The notes: generated by a model not told the origin, from the sequence alone. A stretch of DNA of 64,000 nt from Methylobacillus flagellatus (GCF_005502435.1 NZ_SCOU01000001.1:434001-498000); one strand, 5' to 3'; positions 43,505 to 54,187 are shown, counted from the stretch's first letter. Made by a program: numbers and translations.

Positions 43505-46500
43505 ATGGTTAAAAAATCACTGCTCTGGTTCTATAGAGTCACACTCTTCACCTTGTGGACAGTGATCTTCGTGCTGGCTGGCAGCGTGCTGGCCATGCGC
43601 TATCTGGTACTGCCCAATATCGATGACTACCGTGAACGCATCGCCAGCGCGGTCACTGCAACGGTAGGCGAAACCGTCACCATAGGCGAGATCGATGCCA
43701 GCTGGAAAGGCCTCAACCCGCACCTAAGCCTGCATGACGTGCAGCTCATCGACCGTCAGCAGCGCCCTGCCCTCACCCTGATCCGCGTCGAAGCCAGCCT
43801 GTCCTGGCTGAGCTTGCTGCTGTTCGAGCCACGCCTGTCGGAGCTGGCCGTGTACCAGCCCGAGCTCACCATACGCCGTGAAACCGATGGCCAGCTGTAT
43901 GTGGCCGGCATCCACATGGGCGGCCCGGCCCGCCCGGAATTCGCCAACTGGCTGCTGCGCCAGTCGCGTATCGACGTGATCGATGCCCGCATGATCTGGC
44001 AGGACGATATGCGTAAAGCACCGCCGCTGGAGCTGGACCAGCTGCAGCTCACGCTGATCAATCCAGCCTGGGAAGGGCTGATCGGCCATCATAAATTCGG
44101 GCTGCGCGCCGTGCCTGCGGTGGCCTCCTCCAAACCCATAGACCTGCGCGGCAACTTCTACGGTCGCGACATCAGCCAGCTTGAGAACTGGCGTGGCACC
44201 TTATATGCACGTGTGGAAAGTGCCGACATCGCGGTATGGAAGCAATGGCTGGATTACCCGCTGGACATCGTGCGCGGCACGGGGGTGGCCCAGCTGTGGC
44301 TGGACATAGACGAAGGCCGGATCGCCGCCATCAATAGCGACCTGGCGCTGCGCAATGTAAGCACCAGACTCAGCGCGGATGGACAGCCGGATGAGCAGAC
44401 CTTGCAGCTGCGCGAGCTGGCCGGCCGGATCAGCCTGAAACGCGACACTGAGCAGGATATCTGGCAAGCCAGCCGCTTGCGCCTGTTGACGGACACAGGT
44501 GTCGATATGCGCGACGGCCAATTCAATCTGCAACGTGATCGCAACACCCGTTTGCTGTCCGGCTCACTGGCGCTGCAAAGCGTGGATCTGCAAGCCCTGC
44601 ACGCACTGGCCCGTCATCTGCCACTGGGCGAAGCGCCACGCGATGCGCTGACCGCGATGCAGCCTGCGGGCAGACTGGAACAACTCAAGCTGAGCTGGAC
44701 GGATAGCGATGGCCGCAGCTTGCCCAAGGCTTATCAGCTGAGCACAGCCTTCTCTGACCTCAGCCTGCAGGCCTATGCTAGAGTCCCCGGCTTTGACCAG
44801 CTGAGTGGCCGCCTGCAAGCGGATCAGGACGGCGGCACACTGCAACTGGACAGCACGCTGGCCACGCTGGACCTGCCCAACATCATGCGCAAACCCATCG
44901 CAGCCGACGTGCTGAATGGCGATATCAAATGGCGTCTGCAAGCCGGCAAGACCACCGTGCTGGTCAACGACCTCAAGCTGAGCAACAGCCACAGCAGCGG
45001 CCGCATCAACGGCAGCTTCATCCGCACTCGGGATGCAAACAACAGCAGCATGGATTTCAAGGCCAACTTTGCGCGCGCCGATGTGCGCTCGGTGAAGCAT
45101 TATCTGCCGCATCTGGTCGGCCCGGTCACGGCCAACTGGCTGGAGCAATCCCTGCAGGGCGGCGATGTGCGTGACATCAACGTCATCGTCAAGGGCAAGA
45201 CCGCCGACTTCCCGTTTGTGGATGGAAAGCCTGGCTTGTTCAAGGTCAGCGCCAAGCTGAGCAATGGCACGCTGCAGTTCGCGGAATCCTGGCCCAGGCT
45301 GGAAGGCATCGCGCTGGACCTGCTGTTCCAGGGGCGTAGCATGCTGTTGAATGCCAGCAAGGGCCAGACCCTGGGGAATCAGGTACAGCAGGCACGCGTC
45401 AGCATCGACAACCTCAGCGACCATCATCCGGTGCTGAGCGTGGTCAGTCGCGGCTATGGGCCGGTCAGCGCAGGCGTGAATTACGTCAATCAGAGTCCGC
45501 TGGTCAACAGCGTGCAGGGCTTCACGCGTACCTTGCAGACCACCGGCGATGGTGTGCTGGACCTGGAGTTGCAGATCCCGCTCACCGACACCCACAATAC
45601 CCGGGTCAAAGGCAGCTACCAGATCAGCAATGGCAGCATGGACAGCGATGCCATGCCGCCCATCACGCAACTGCAGGGCAAACTCTACTTCACCGAGACT
45701 GGCATCAAGGCAGACAATGTGCAGGCCAGTGTGTATGGCGGTGCTGCACAATTCAACCTGGCATCGCAGCCCGGCGGCGTGGTGCATGTGGCCGCCCGCG
45801 GGCAGATCAATGACAGTGGCATCACAGCACTGACTGGCAGCGATCTGGGGCAATTCCTGAGCGGCAGCGCAGACTGGAACGCCGATATCCGGGTCGAGCA
45901 GGCGCAAGCCAACATCGTGGTGAACTCCAGTTTACGCGGCATCCAGTCGCGCCTGCCTGCGCCGCTGAACAAATCTGCGGACGAGGTGATGCCTTTGCAG
46001 ATCAACGTCCTGCCTGCCGAATCTCCACAGCAACGTTACGATTTCACGCTCGCCAGCACACAGGCGCAAGCCATCGCTGGCAAGTTGCTGGTGCATCCGC
46101 AGCAAGGCCTGGTGTCGGGCGACATCGCCATCAACCAGCCTGCCCAGTTACCCGTCAAGGATGGGCTGAGCGTACGTGCGCAGTTGCAGGAGATGGATGT
46201 GGATGCCTGGCGCAAACTGGCACCTGGCAGGAATGCCCATGCAAGCACGGCAGCAAACACCACGCAGATGCCACTGCTGCGCCACCTCGACATCAGCACG
46301 GATACGCTGGATGTGATGGACAAGCGCCTGCATCAAGTGACGCTGCGTGCCGACGCGGTCAGCCAGGGCTGGAAGATCACGCTCAATAGCCGCGAGATCA
46401 GCGGCGACATCGACTGGTCAGCGCCCAGCAACGGCAAGCTGACGGCACGCCTGAAATACCTGAGCCTGCCACCTAACGCGCCAGCCAAACTCACCGCCAG

Positions 46501-47377
46501 CCCCGACGCGGCCAACACTGGCGCAGCCAGCCCTACCGAGAGCTACCCGGCGCTGGACATCCGTGCCGAGAAGTTCGACCTGCGTGACAAGCAACTGGGG
46601 ATGCTGGAGCTGAACGCCAACCCCCGCGGTGAAGACTGGCATATCGAAAAATTGCGCATCAGCAACGCAGATAGCACGCTGACGGCAGACGGTGACTGGC
46701 GCAGCTGGTTGCGCAACCCGCAAACCAGACTCAACCTGAACTGGCAGATCAAGGACCTGGGCACCACACTGACGCGTTATGGCCACCCTGGCACCATACA
46801 GCACGGCAATGCCGACATCAGCGGCAAACTGCAATGGGCTGGCAGCCCGCATCAGTTCCAGCTCGCCAACTTGTCCGGCGAACTGCAACTCGACGCCAAG
46901 GAAGGTCAGATCCTCAAAGTGCAGCCTGGGGTGGGCCGACTGTTCAGCGTGCTCACGCTCCAGAACCTGCCACGCCGCCTGACCCTGGACTTCCGCGATG
47001 TGTTCAGCAGCGGCTTCACCTTCGACACCATCACTGCCAAGGTCAACATCATGGACGGCATCATGCGTAGCGATAATTTCCACATGGCCGGGCCTACCGC
47101 CGTGGTGGATATGCGCGGCAGTACCGATCTCGCCAACGAGACCCAGCACCTTTATGTCAAAGTCACCCCGTTCATCGGTGACAGCCTGTCGCTGGCAGCG
47201 CTGGCGGGCGGGCCTATCGTGGGGGCTGCCGCATTCGTGGCGCAGAAGATCCTGCAGGACCCGCTCAACAAGCTGGCCGCTGACGAATATCAGATCATCG
47301 GCACCTGGGATGACCCCAAGGAAGTCGAAGCAGAAAGCACACCCAGTGTGACGCCTGCCTCGCCGCTCACGCGCTGA
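43505..47377 (+). CDS. yhdP: YhdP-family AsmA-like intermembrane lipid transport protein
   Basis: 1290 aa. One N-terminal membrane anchor (LFTLWTVIFVLAGSVLAMRY, about residues 11-30), then a very long periplasmic beta-rich region with DUF3971 and AsmA-like C-terminal parts (LTRYGHPGTIQHGNADISGK, VGRLFSVLTLQNLPRRLTLD, DSLSLAALAGGPIVGAAAF). Family members are bridge-like proteins that carry phospholipids from the inner to the outer membrane, together with TamB and YdbH. The order yhdP, nitrilase, tldD is conserved in beta- and gammaproteobacteria. Confidence 0.93.
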   Translation: MVKKSLLWFYRVTLFTLWTVIFVLAGSVLAMRYLVLPNIDDYRERIASAVTATVGETVTIGEIDASWKGLNPHLSLHDVQLIDRQQRPALTLIRVEASLSWLSLLLFEPRLSELAVYQPELTIRRETDGQLYVAGIHMGGPARPEFANWLLRQSRIDVIDARMIWQDDMRKAPPLELDQLQLTLINPAWEGLIGHHKFGLRAVPAVASSKPIDLRGNFYGRDISQLENWRGTLYARVESADIAVWKQWLDYPLDIVRGTGVAQLWLDIDEGRIAAINSDLALRNVSTRLSADGQPDEQTLQLRELAGRISLKRDTEQDIWQASRLRLLTDTGVDMRDGQFNLQRDRNTRLLSGSLALQSVDLQALHALARHLPLGEAPRDALTAMQPAGRLEQLKLSWTDSDGRSLPKAYQLSTAFSDLSLQAYARVPGFDQLSGRLQADQDGGTLQLDSTLATLDLPNIMRKPIAADVLNGDIKWRLQAGKTTVLVNDLKLSNSHSSGRINGSFIRTRDANNSSMDFKANFARADVRSVKHYLPHLVGPVTANWLEQSLQGGDVRDINVIVKGKTADFPFVDGKPGLFKVSAKLSNGTLQFAESWPRLEGIALDLLFQGRSMLLNASKGQTLGNQVQQARVSIDNLSDHHPVLSVVSRGYGPVSAGVNYVNQSPLVNSVQGFTRTLQTTGDGVLDLELQIPLTDTHNTRVKGSYQISNGSMDSDAMPPITQLQGKLYFTETGIKADNVQASVYGGAAQFNLASQPGGVVHVAARGQINDSGITALTGSDLGQFLSGSADWNADIRVEQAQANIVVNSSLRGIQSRLPAPLNKSADEVMPLQINVLPAESPQQRYDFTLASTQAQAIAGKLLVHPQQGLVSGDIAINQPAQLPVKDGLSVRAQLQEMDVDAWRKLAPGRNAHASTAANTTQMPLLRHLDISTDTLDVMDKRLHQVTLRADAVSQGWKITLNSREISGDIDWSAPSNGKLTARLKYLSLPPNAPAKLTASPDAANTGAASPTESYPALDIRAEKFDLRDKQLGMLELNANPRGEDWHIEKLRISNADSTLTADGDWRSWLRNPQTRLNLNWQIKDLGTTLTRYGHPGTIQHGNADISGKLQWAGSPHQFQLANLSGELQLDAKEGQILKVQPGVGRLFSVLTLQNLPRRLTLDFRDVFSSGFTFDTITAKVNIMDGIMRSDNFHMAGPTAVVDMRGSTDLANETQHLYVKVTPFIGDSLSLAALAGGPIVGAAAFVAQKILQDPLNKLAADEYQIIGTWDDPKEVEAESTPSVTPASPLTR

Positions 47378-47565
47378 TATGCAGCATGGCACTAATATGA
47401 ACAATAGCCTGGCGCCTGGGCTATACCAGCCAGCGCGTTAACGGAAACACCCGCCTTGCATGCCGGCATGGGGCTGGGCTGGAAGCGCAGGCAAGCTATC
47501 CTGTATGATTCATAGCGTTGTGGCATTACAGTGTTCTCAAAATAATGATAAATGAAGGTTGAAGC

Positions 47566-48429
47566 ATGCCGATCAAATCACGCGCCAAAGTCGCCAAACC
47601 AAAACCAGCGCCGGTCGCCGGCATCGTCAAGATCGCAGGTATCCAGATGGCCTCCGGGCCCTATGTATCAGCCAATCTCAGTGAAGCCGAACGGCTGATC
47701 GAGATCGCGGTCAATCAGGGTGCCAAGCTGATCGCCCTGCCTGAATATTTCGCCATCATGGGCTTGAAAGACACCGACAAGGTCGCGGTGCGTGAAAAAG
47801 AAGGCACCGGCCCGATCCAGCGCTTTTTGTCCAAAATCGCCAAGAAACACGAAGTCTGGATCATAGGCGGCAGCATCCCGCTGGAAGCCAACCTGCCGGG
47901 CAAGGTGCGCAACGCCTGCCTGGTCTACGACGACAAAGGCAAGCAAGTAGCGCGCTATGACAAGATCCATCTGTTCGGTCTGGATCTGGGCAATGAGCAC
48001 TACCGTGAAGAAGCCACCATCGAAGCGGGTGACCAGGTGGTGGCGGTGCAGACGCCGTTCGGCAAGGTCGGCCTGTCCATCTGCTATGACCTGCGCTTCC
48101 CCGAGTTGTACCGCGCCATGGGCGAAGTGGACATCATGGTGGTGCCCTCCGCCTTCACCGAGACCACAGGCAAAGCACACTGGGAGACGCTGATCCGTGC
48201 GCGCGCCATCGAGAACCAGGCTTATGTGTTGGCACCGGCACAAGGTGGTTATCACTTGTCTGGCCGCGAGACGCATGGCAACAGCATGGTGGTGGACCCT
48301 TGGGGCGTGGTGCTAGACCGTCTGCCGCGTGGCTCTGGCGTCGTGATCGCTTCCATCAACGCTGGATATCAGGCCAGCCTGCGTGCCAGCCTGCCTGCTC
48401 TGAAGCATCGCACCGTGTTCAAGGTCTGA
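47566..48429 (+). CDS. Carbon-nitrogen hydrolase (nitrilase superfamily, Nit-like)
   Basis: 287 aa. The catalytic triad is visible: Glu in LIALPEYFAIMG, Lys in ARYDKIHLFGLDL and Cys in VGLSICYDLRFPELYRA. The YDKIHLFD-type and CYDLRFPELYR sequences match the Nit1/YbeM-like branch, whose characterised members hydrolyse deaminated glutathione. A basic 18-residue N-terminal extension (PIKSRAKVAKPKPAPV) is unusual; a later start is possible. Sits between yhdP and tldD, the usual place for this gene. Confidence 0.92.
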   Translation: MPIKSRAKVAKPKPAPVAGIVKIAGIQMASGPYVSANLSEAERLIEIAVNQGAKLIALPEYFAIMGLKDTDKVAVREKEGTGPIQRFLSKIAKKHEVWIIGGSIPLEANLPGKVRNACLVYDDKGKQVARYDKIHLFGLDLGNEHYREEATIEAGDQVVAVQTPFGKVGLSICYDLRFPELYRAMGEVDIMVVPSAFTETTGKAHWETLIRARAIENQAYVLAPAQGGYHLSGRETHGNSMVVDPWGVVLDRLPRGSGVVIASINAGYQASLRASLPALKHRTVFKV

Positions 48430-48480
48430 TGCACGCTTATCCGGCAGCCTGATGGCGGCCAGTGCTTGCTCTGTTCTTTG

Positions 48481-48520
48481 AGTCTGCTCCAAGGCCTGGG
48501 AGTCTGCTCCAAGGCCTGGC
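48481..48520. repeat. 20-bp direct tandem repeat
   Basis: AGTCTGCTCCAAGGCCTGG occurs at 48481-48499 and again at 48501-48519, in the gap after the nitrilase gene. Two copies only; probably a slippage duplication. Confidence 0.8.
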
Positions 48521-48606
48521 CGACCTCGGCTCCCGACGCGCCATCACAGCCGCGTTGCTGGAGATGGCAGCGTTGTTTGAGCCAGGACTCATGATTTTAC
48601 TTATTG

Positions 48607-48644
48607 TTTAATACTATCAATGAAACTATATTGATAGTATTAAA
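48607..48644. promoter_or_regulatory. Perfect 15-bp AT-rich inverted repeat upstream of tldD
   Basis: TTTAATACTATCAAT (48607-48621) and ATTGATAGTATTAAA (48630-48644) are exact complements around an 8-nt loop. It is 71 bp before the tldD start in an otherwise GC-rich region. No T-tract follows, so an operator or RNA structure is more likely than a terminator. Confidence 0.5.
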
Positions 48645-48714
48645 TCCATACCTTAAGCATACGCACTCATCAAGCGGATCGACAAAGCCCGTGCAGTCAA
48701 CCAGAGGAACACCC

Positions 48715-50178
48715 ATGTCAGCCGATCACCCTATCGTGAACAACAGCCCGCACTTCGATATTGCACAGGCCGCCCTGCTGGCGCCCGCTTCGCTGGATGT
48801 CGCGGCACTGCAAGGGGTACTGGGCAGCATCATGTCGCACAAGGTGGACTATGCGGACCTGTACTTCCAATACACGCGCTCGGAAAGCTGGGGACTGGAA
48901 GAAGGCCAGGTCAAATCCGGTAATTTCAGCATAGACCAAGGTGTGGGCGTGCGCGCGGTGAGCGGCGAGAAGACCGCCTTCGCCTATTCGGACGACATCA
49001 ATCTGCATGCGCTGCAACAGGCCGCCAATGCCACGCGGGCCATCTCCAGCCTGGGCAATGAGCAGACCGCGCCCGGCATCGCACGTGCAACTCCGCGTCA
49101 GCTCTATCTACCGCAGGACCCGATCGCCTCACTCAGTGCAGATGCCAAGGTGAGCCTGCTGGAGCGTCTGGAGCAATATGCACGCGCGCTCGATCCGCGC
49201 GTCACACAGGTGATGGCCTCCATCGCGGGTGAGTATGATGTGGTCATGCTGGCCCGCCATGACGGGGTGATGGCCGCCGATGTGCGTCCACTGGTGCGCT
49301 TGTCCATACAGGTCATCGTCGAACACAACGGTAGACGCGAACAAGGCTCGGCCGGTGGTGGTGGCCGTTTCGACTACGGCTATTTCAGCGATGAGGTACT
49401 GCACGACTACGCACAAAAAGCCGTGCACCAGGCGCTGGTAAATCTGGATGCACGCCCGGCCCCGGCTGGTAACATGACCGTGGTGCTGGGTTCCGGCTGG
49501 CCCGGCATCCTGCTGCATGAGGCCATCGGCCATGGTCTGGAAGGTGATTTCAACCGCAAGGGCAGCTCGGCATTCAGCAATGCCATCGGTCAGCAGGTGG
49601 CCGCAAAGGGCGTGACCGTGGTGGATGATGGCACCATCGCGGATCGTCGCGGCTCGCTCAATATCGATGATGAGGGCAACCCCACGCAACGCACGGTATT
49701 GATCGAAGACGGCATCCTGCGTGGTTACATCCAGGACAGCCTCAATGCGCGGCTGATGGGCATGCCGGTCACCGGCAATGCACGCCGTGAATCGTATGCC
49801 CACATCCCCATGCCGCGCATGACCAACACCTACATGCTGAACGGTGACAAAGCACCTGAAGAGATCATCAAGTCGGTGAAAAAAGGCCTGTATGCCGCCA
49901 ACTTCGGCGGCGGCCAGGTAGACATCACCAGCGGCAAGTTCGTGTTCTCGGCCGCAGAAGCCTGGATGATAGAGGATGGCAAACTGACCTACCCGGTCAA
50001 GGGCGCCACGCTGATCGGCAACGGTCCGGATGTGCTGAAGCGCGTGACCATGATAGGCAACGACATGGCGCTGGACTCGGGCGTGGGCACCTGTGGCAAG
50101 GAAGGCCAGAGCGTGCCGGTGGGTGTGGGCCAGCCCACGCTGCGCATTGATGGCCTCACCGTGGGCGGCACGGCCTGA
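48715..50178 (+). CDS. tldD: Metalloprotease TldD
   Basis: 487 aa from ATG 48715 (AGAGGAA upstream); the frame extends 37 codons earlier across the palindrome. The zinc site is [11 protein letters not shown] near residue 263. Other TldD features are [21 protein letters not shown] near the N-terminus, [32 protein letters not shown] and [20 protein letters not shown]. TldD and TldE/PmbA form a heterodimer that degrades unfolded peptides and matures microcins. The tldE/pmbA partner is not in the window. Confidence 0.96.
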   Translation: MSADHPIVNNSPHFDIAQAALLAPASLDVAALQGVLGSIMSHKVDYADLYFQYTRSESWGLEEGQVKSGNFSIDQGVGVRAVSGEKTAFAYSDDINLHALQQAANATRAISSLGNEQTAPGIARATPRQLYLPQDPIASLSADAKVSLLERLEQYARALDPRVTQVMASIAGEYDVVMLARHDGVMAADVRPLVRLSIQVIVEHNGRREQGSAGGGGRFDYGYFSDEVLHDYAQKAVHQALVNLDARPAPAGNMTVVLGSGWPGILLHEAIGHGLEGDFNRKGSSAFSNAIGQQVAAKGVTVVDDGTIADRRGSLNIDDEGNPTQRTVLIEDGILRGYIQDSLNARLMGMPVTGNARRESYAHIPMPRMTNTYMLNGDKAPEEIIKSVKKGLYAANFGGGQVDITSGKFVFSAAEAWMIEDGKLTYPVKGATLIGNGPDVLKRVTMIGNDMALDSGVGTCGKEGQSVPVGVGQPTLRIDGLTVGGTA

Positions 50179-50245
50179 TGGGTTCTGGAACATCCGGCCC
50201 GGTGACTGACGCGCTAGATTGATAGCCGCAGAACGGTTTAGTATA

Positions 50246-50267
50246 AGGCCGGGGCTAGCCCCGGCCT
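50246..50267 (+). terminator. GC palindrome after tldD
   Basis: AGGCCGGGGCTAGCCCCGGC plus CT is a perfect 22-bp palindrome, 68 nt after the tldD stop, followed by GTTCAAC. Stable stem but weak T-tract. Confidence 0.5.
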
Positions 50268-50304
50268 GTTCAACTGATCGTCACCGTCAAGGAAAGGAAG
50301 TCAC

Positions 50305-50694
50305 ATGGCAGAAACCAGCGCAAGCAAATCCAAAGTGGCCAAGCCCAAGGCAGAAGCCAAGCCCAAGGCAGAAGCCAAGACAGCAGCCAAACAAGCAAAA
50401 CCAGTCAGCGCTGTCAGCAAAAAAGCGGCCGCTGCCCCAGTTGAAGTGACAGCGCCAACAAGCATGGCCAAGCCCCCTGCCGCGCCCAAGCCGGAAGCTG
50501 CAGCCAAGCCGGAAAAGAAACCCTCGGGCAAAAAAGCCAGCGACAAGACACCCAAGATCGGTGCCGAGGAGCGTTATCGCATGGTCGAAGTGGCCGCTTA
50601 TTTCATTGCCGAGCGCGACAAATTCAAAGGCAGCCCGGTGGATTACTGGGTCGCTGCAGAAAACCAGATCAGCAAGATCTTGGGCAAACGCTGA
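50305..50694 (+). CDS. Lys/Ala-rich DUF2934-domain protein
   Basis: 129 aa with SD AGGAAAGGAAG. Residues 1-85 are a low-complexity Ala/Lys/Pro tail with tandem KAEAKP hexamers, resembling histone-H1-like proteins. Residues about 86-129 form a DUF2934 domain: EERYRMVEVAAYFIAERDKF and DYWVAAENQI. A DNA- or nucleoid-associated role is suggested by the basic tail but not shown. Monocistronic, between tldD and mfd. Confidence 0.85.
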   Translation: MAETSASKSKVAKPKAEAKPKAEAKTAAKQAKPVSAVSKKAAAAPVEVTAPTSMAKPPAAPKPEAAAKPEKKPSGKKASDKTPKIGAEERYRMVEVAAYFIAERDKFKGSPVDYWVAAENQISKILGKR

Positions 50695-50785
50695 GCCTGC
50701 ACACCCGATGGACTTGCCACATAGCCGCGCCCTACGGGCAGCGGCTATAATGGCGCTTTAGAACCACCAGTCACGGCAATACCTC

Positions 50786-53700
50786 ATGCAGTCCAAGCTG
50801 CCGCAGCCGGCATCAGGCCAATCCAAACGTATCGCAGCACTCCCGGCCGGGGCCGACAGCCTGTCACTGGCACAACTGGCGCGCGAACTGCATCAGCAGC
50901 AGCAAGCGCTGGTCATCATCACGGCAGGCGCGTTTGAAGCCCAGCGCCTGCTGGAAGAGCTGCCATGGTTCGCTCCCGAACTGCGCATCCACATGCTGCC
51001 GGATTGGGAGACCCTGCCCTATGACCACTTTTCCCCGCATCCGGACCTGATCTCGGAGCGCTTGGCCACGCTGTACCAGATCAGCCAGAACAACTGCGAT
51101 GTGATCCTGGTACCGCTGTCCACCACGCTGCTGCGCCTGCCGCCACCGGCTTATCTAGCCGCGCATTCCTTCATGCTCAGCAAAGGCCAGCGCCTAGACC
51201 TGGAAGGCCTGCGTGTGCAATGCGCCTCGGCGGGTTATCACCATGTCAATCAGGTGATCAGTCCGGGCGAATTCAGCGTGCGCGGTGGCCTGGTGGACCT
51301 GTTCCCCATGGGCAGCGCGCTGCCCTACCGTCTGGACCTGTTCGACGACGAGATCGAAACCATACGCACCTTTGACGTGGACACCCAGCGCAGCCTGTAT
51401 CCGGTGCCTGAGATCCGCCTGCTACCGGCGCGCGAATTCCCGCTGGATGAAAAAGGCATCGCCTGCTTCCGTCAGCAGTTCCGCGAAACTTTCGAAGGCG
51501 ACCCCTCGCGCAGCCGCATCTATAAAGATGTCAGCAAGGGCATCGCCAGTGGTGGCATCGAGTGGTATCTGCCGCTGTTCTTCAGCGAGACCGCCACGCT
51601 GTTCGATTACCTGCCCGCGCAAAGCATGCTGTGCCTGCATGGCGATCTGGATCTGGCGGCGCAGGCCTTCTGGCATGACGCCCAGTCTCGTTACCGTCTG
51701 CTGGCGCACGACATTGAACGCCCCATCCTGCAGCCGGAACGCCTGCTGCTGAAAGCCGATGATTTCTTCACGCGCACACAGCAGTATGCGCGCCTGCAAT
51801 TCGCTGCCGACAAAGTGGAGAGCGGCCTGCCCGCTCTTGACATCGAGCGGCGTGCCGAAGAACCACTGCACAAACTGCGCAATTTCATCCGCCAGCAACG
51901 CCGGCGCGTGTTCATCACGGCCGAAAGCCTGGGCCGCCGCGAGACCATGCTGCACCTGTTCCAGGAGCATGGCCTGGAGGTCACCCTGGCCGACAACTGG
52001 GACACGCTGATCAACGCGGAAGACCACGTCATGCTGGGCGTTTCGCCCCTGCACAACGGTTTCATCAGCGATGATTTCGTACTGGTCACCGAAGCCGAGC
52101 TGTATGCCGCCACCGTGCGTCAGCAACGCCGCCGTGACAAAGAGCGCGCACGCAACACCGAAGGCATGCTCAAGGATTTGTCCGAACTGCGTGAACACGA
52201 CCCGGTGGTGCATGAACAGCACGGCGTGGGCCGTTACCGCGGCCTCATCAATCTGGATTTTGGCGAAGGCGAGACCGAGTTCCTGCTGCTGGAATATGCC
52301 GGTGACGACAAGCTGTATGTGCCGGTGTCGCAACTGTTCCTGATCTCGCGCTATTCCGGCGGGCCACCGGAGTCGGCGCCGCTGCACCGTCTGGGCAGCG
52401 GCAATTGGGAAAAAGCCAAGAAGAAAGCACTCAAGCAGATCCGCGATACCGCCGCCGAATTGCTCAACCTGTATGCGCAGCGTGCGGCGCGACGCGGCCA
52501 TGCCTTCACGCTGTCGCTGCAGGATTACGAAGCCTTCGCCGATGGTTTTCCGTTCGAGGAAACTGCCGATCAGCTATCCGCGATCGAAGCGGTCATCCAT
52601 GACATGCAGTCCGGTCGCCCCATGGACCGTCTGGTGTGCGGTGATGTGGGCTTTGGCAAGACCGAAGTGGCCCTGCGTGCCGCCTTCGTGGCCGTGATGG
52701 GTGGCCGTCAGGTGGCGGTGCTGGTGCCGACCACGCTGCTGGCCGAACAACATTTCAACAACTTCAGCGACCGCTTCGCGGAATGGCCGATCAAGATCGC
52801 CGAGATCTCGCGCTTCCGCAGCGCCAAAGAGCAGGCCGAGGCTATCAAGGGCCTGGAACAAGGCAATATCGACATCATCATCGGCACCCACCGTCTGATC
52901 CAGAAGGACGTCAAGTTCAAGAATCTGGGGCTGGTGATCTTGGACGAAGAACACCGCTTCGGCGTGCGTCAGAAAGAGCAGCTGAAAGCCATGCGTGCCG
53001 AAGTGGATGTGCTCACGCTGACCGCCACGCCCATCCCGCGCACCCTGTCCATGGCCATGGAAGGCTTGCGCGAGTTTTCGGTGATCAGCACACCGCCGCA
53101 AAAACGGCTGGCTATCAAGACTTTCCACACCGACTATTCCGAAGGCATCATCCGCGAAGCGGCCATGCGCGAATTCAAGCGTGGCGGTCAGGTGTATTTC
53201 CTGCACAACGAGGTGGATACCATCTTCGTAATGAAGGAAAAGCTGGAAAGGATATTGCCGGAAGCACGCATCGCCATCGCCCACGGCCAGATGCGCGAAC
53301 GCGAGCTGGAACATGTGATGCGCGACTTCTATCAGCAGCGCTCCAATCTGCTGTTGTGCACCACTATCATCGAGACCGGCATCGACGTCCCCACCGCCAA
53401 CACCATCATCATGAACAAGGCTGACATGTTCGGTCTGGCGCAGCTGCATCAGTTGCGTGGCCGCGTGGGCCGCTCTCACCATCAGGCCTATGCTTACCTG
53501 CTCACCGACCCGGACCGCAAGATCACACCACAGGCACAGAAGCGTCTGGATGCCATTCAGCTGCTGGAAGATTTGGGCGCGGGCTTCCACCTCGCCATGC
53601 ACGATCTGGAGATCCGTGGCGCAGGCGAGCTACTGGGGGATTCGCAATCCGGCGAGATGCAGGAGATCGGCTTTTCGCTGTATTCCGACATGCTGAGCCA

Positions 53701-54187
53701 CGCCGTGAAGCAGCTCAAGGCGGGCAAGGAGCCGGACATCTCGGCGCCTCTGGGGGTCACCACCGAGATCAATCTGCACACGCCTGCGTTGCTGCCCAAT
53801 GATTACTGCCCGGACGTGCACGAGCGTCTGGTGCTGTACAAACGCCTGGCCAACTGCGAGGACGATGATGCGCTGGACGAGTTGCAGGAAGAACTCATCG
53901 ACCGCTTCGGCCTGCTGCCAGTGCAGGGCGATGCCCTGCTGGCCTGCCATCGTCTGCGCGTGGCCGCCAAGGCACTGGGCATCATCAAGATCGACGCCAG
54001 CGATAGCGCGGTGCAGCTGCAGTTCAATCCCAAGGCCGATCTGGACCCGAACAAACTCATCGCCCTGCTGCAACGCGACCGGCGCTGCCGCATGAACGGG
54101 CCGGACAAGCTGCGTATCACCGTGCAACTCGCCGGGATCCGAGACCGCAGCGACTTCATCCGCACCTTGTTGAAAGCACTGAGTTGA
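50786..54187 (+). CDS. mfd: Transcription-repair coupling factor Mfd
   Basis: 1133 aa. The UvrB-like N-terminal part has LPDWETLPYDHFSPHPDLIS and FSVRGGLVDLFPMGS. The RNA-polymerase-interacting domain contains HGVGRYRGL. The RecG-like translocase carries Walker A CGDVGFGKTEVALRAAF near residue 618, DEEH box LVILDEEHRFGVRQKEQ, motif III TLTATPIPRTL, and the TRG region IRGAGELLGDSQSG. Displaces RNA polymerase stalled at DNA damage and recruits UvrAB. Length is normal for Mfd. Confidence 0.97.
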   Translation: MQSKLPQPASGQSKRIAALPAGADSLSLAQLARELHQQQQALVIITAGAFEAQRLLEELPWFAPELRIHMLPDWETLPYDHFSPHPDLISERLATLYQISQNNCDVILVPLSTTLLRLPPPAYLAAHSFMLSKGQRLDLEGLRVQCASAGYHHVNQVISPGEFSVRGGLVDLFPMGSALPYRLDLFDDEIETIRTFDVDTQRSLYPVPEIRLLPAREFPLDEKGIACFRQQFRETFEGDPSRSRIYKDVSKGIASGGIEWYLPLFFSETATLFDYLPAQSMLCLHGDLDLAAQAFWHDAQSRYRLLAHDIERPILQPERLLLKADDFFTRTQQYARLQFAADKVESGLPALDIERRAEEPLHKLRNFIRQQRRRVFITAESLGRRETMLHLFQEHGLEVTLADNWDTLINAEDHVMLGVSPLHNGFISDDFVLVTEAELYAATVRQQRRRDKERARNTEGMLKDLSELREHDPVVHEQHGVGRYRGLINLDFGEGETEFLLLEYAGDDKLYVPVSQLFLISRYSGGPPESAPLHRLGSGNWEKAKKKALKQIRDTAAELLNLYAQRAARRGHAFTLSLQDYEAFADGFPFEETADQLSAIEAVIHDMQSGRPMDRLVCGDVGFGKTEVALRAAFVAVMGGRQVAVLVPTTLLAEQHFNNFSDRFAEWPIKIAEISRFRSAKEQAEAIKGLEQGNIDIIIGTHRLIQKDVKFKNLGLVILDEEHRFGVRQKEQLKAMRAEVDVLTLTATPIPRTLSMAMEGLREFSVISTPPQKRLAIKTFHTDYSEGIIREAAMREFKRGGQVYFLHNEVDTIFVMKEKLERILPEARIAIAHGQMRERELEHVMRDFYQQRSNLLLCTTIIETGIDVPTANTIIMNKADMFGLAQLHQLRGRVGRSHHQAYAYLLTDPDRKITPQAQKRLDAIQLLEDLGAGFHLAMHDLEIRGAGELLGDSQSGEMQEIGFSLYSDMLSHAVKQLKAGKEPDISAPLGVTTEINLHTPALLPNDYCPDVHERLVLYKRLANCEDDDALDELQEELIDRFGLLPVQGDALLACHRLRVAAKALGIIKIDASDSAVQLQFNPKADLDPNKLIALLQRDRRCRMNGPDKLRITVQLAGIRDRSDFIRTLLKALS

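Noticed and set aside
44564-45907. Long minus-strand reading frame inside yhdP (also similar ones inside pgm, glyA, mfd, the ABC-F gene and ygiQ)
   Set aside because: These frames lie antisense to genes with clear family motifs, have no start signals or recognisable domains, and arise from the codon bias of GC-rich genes.
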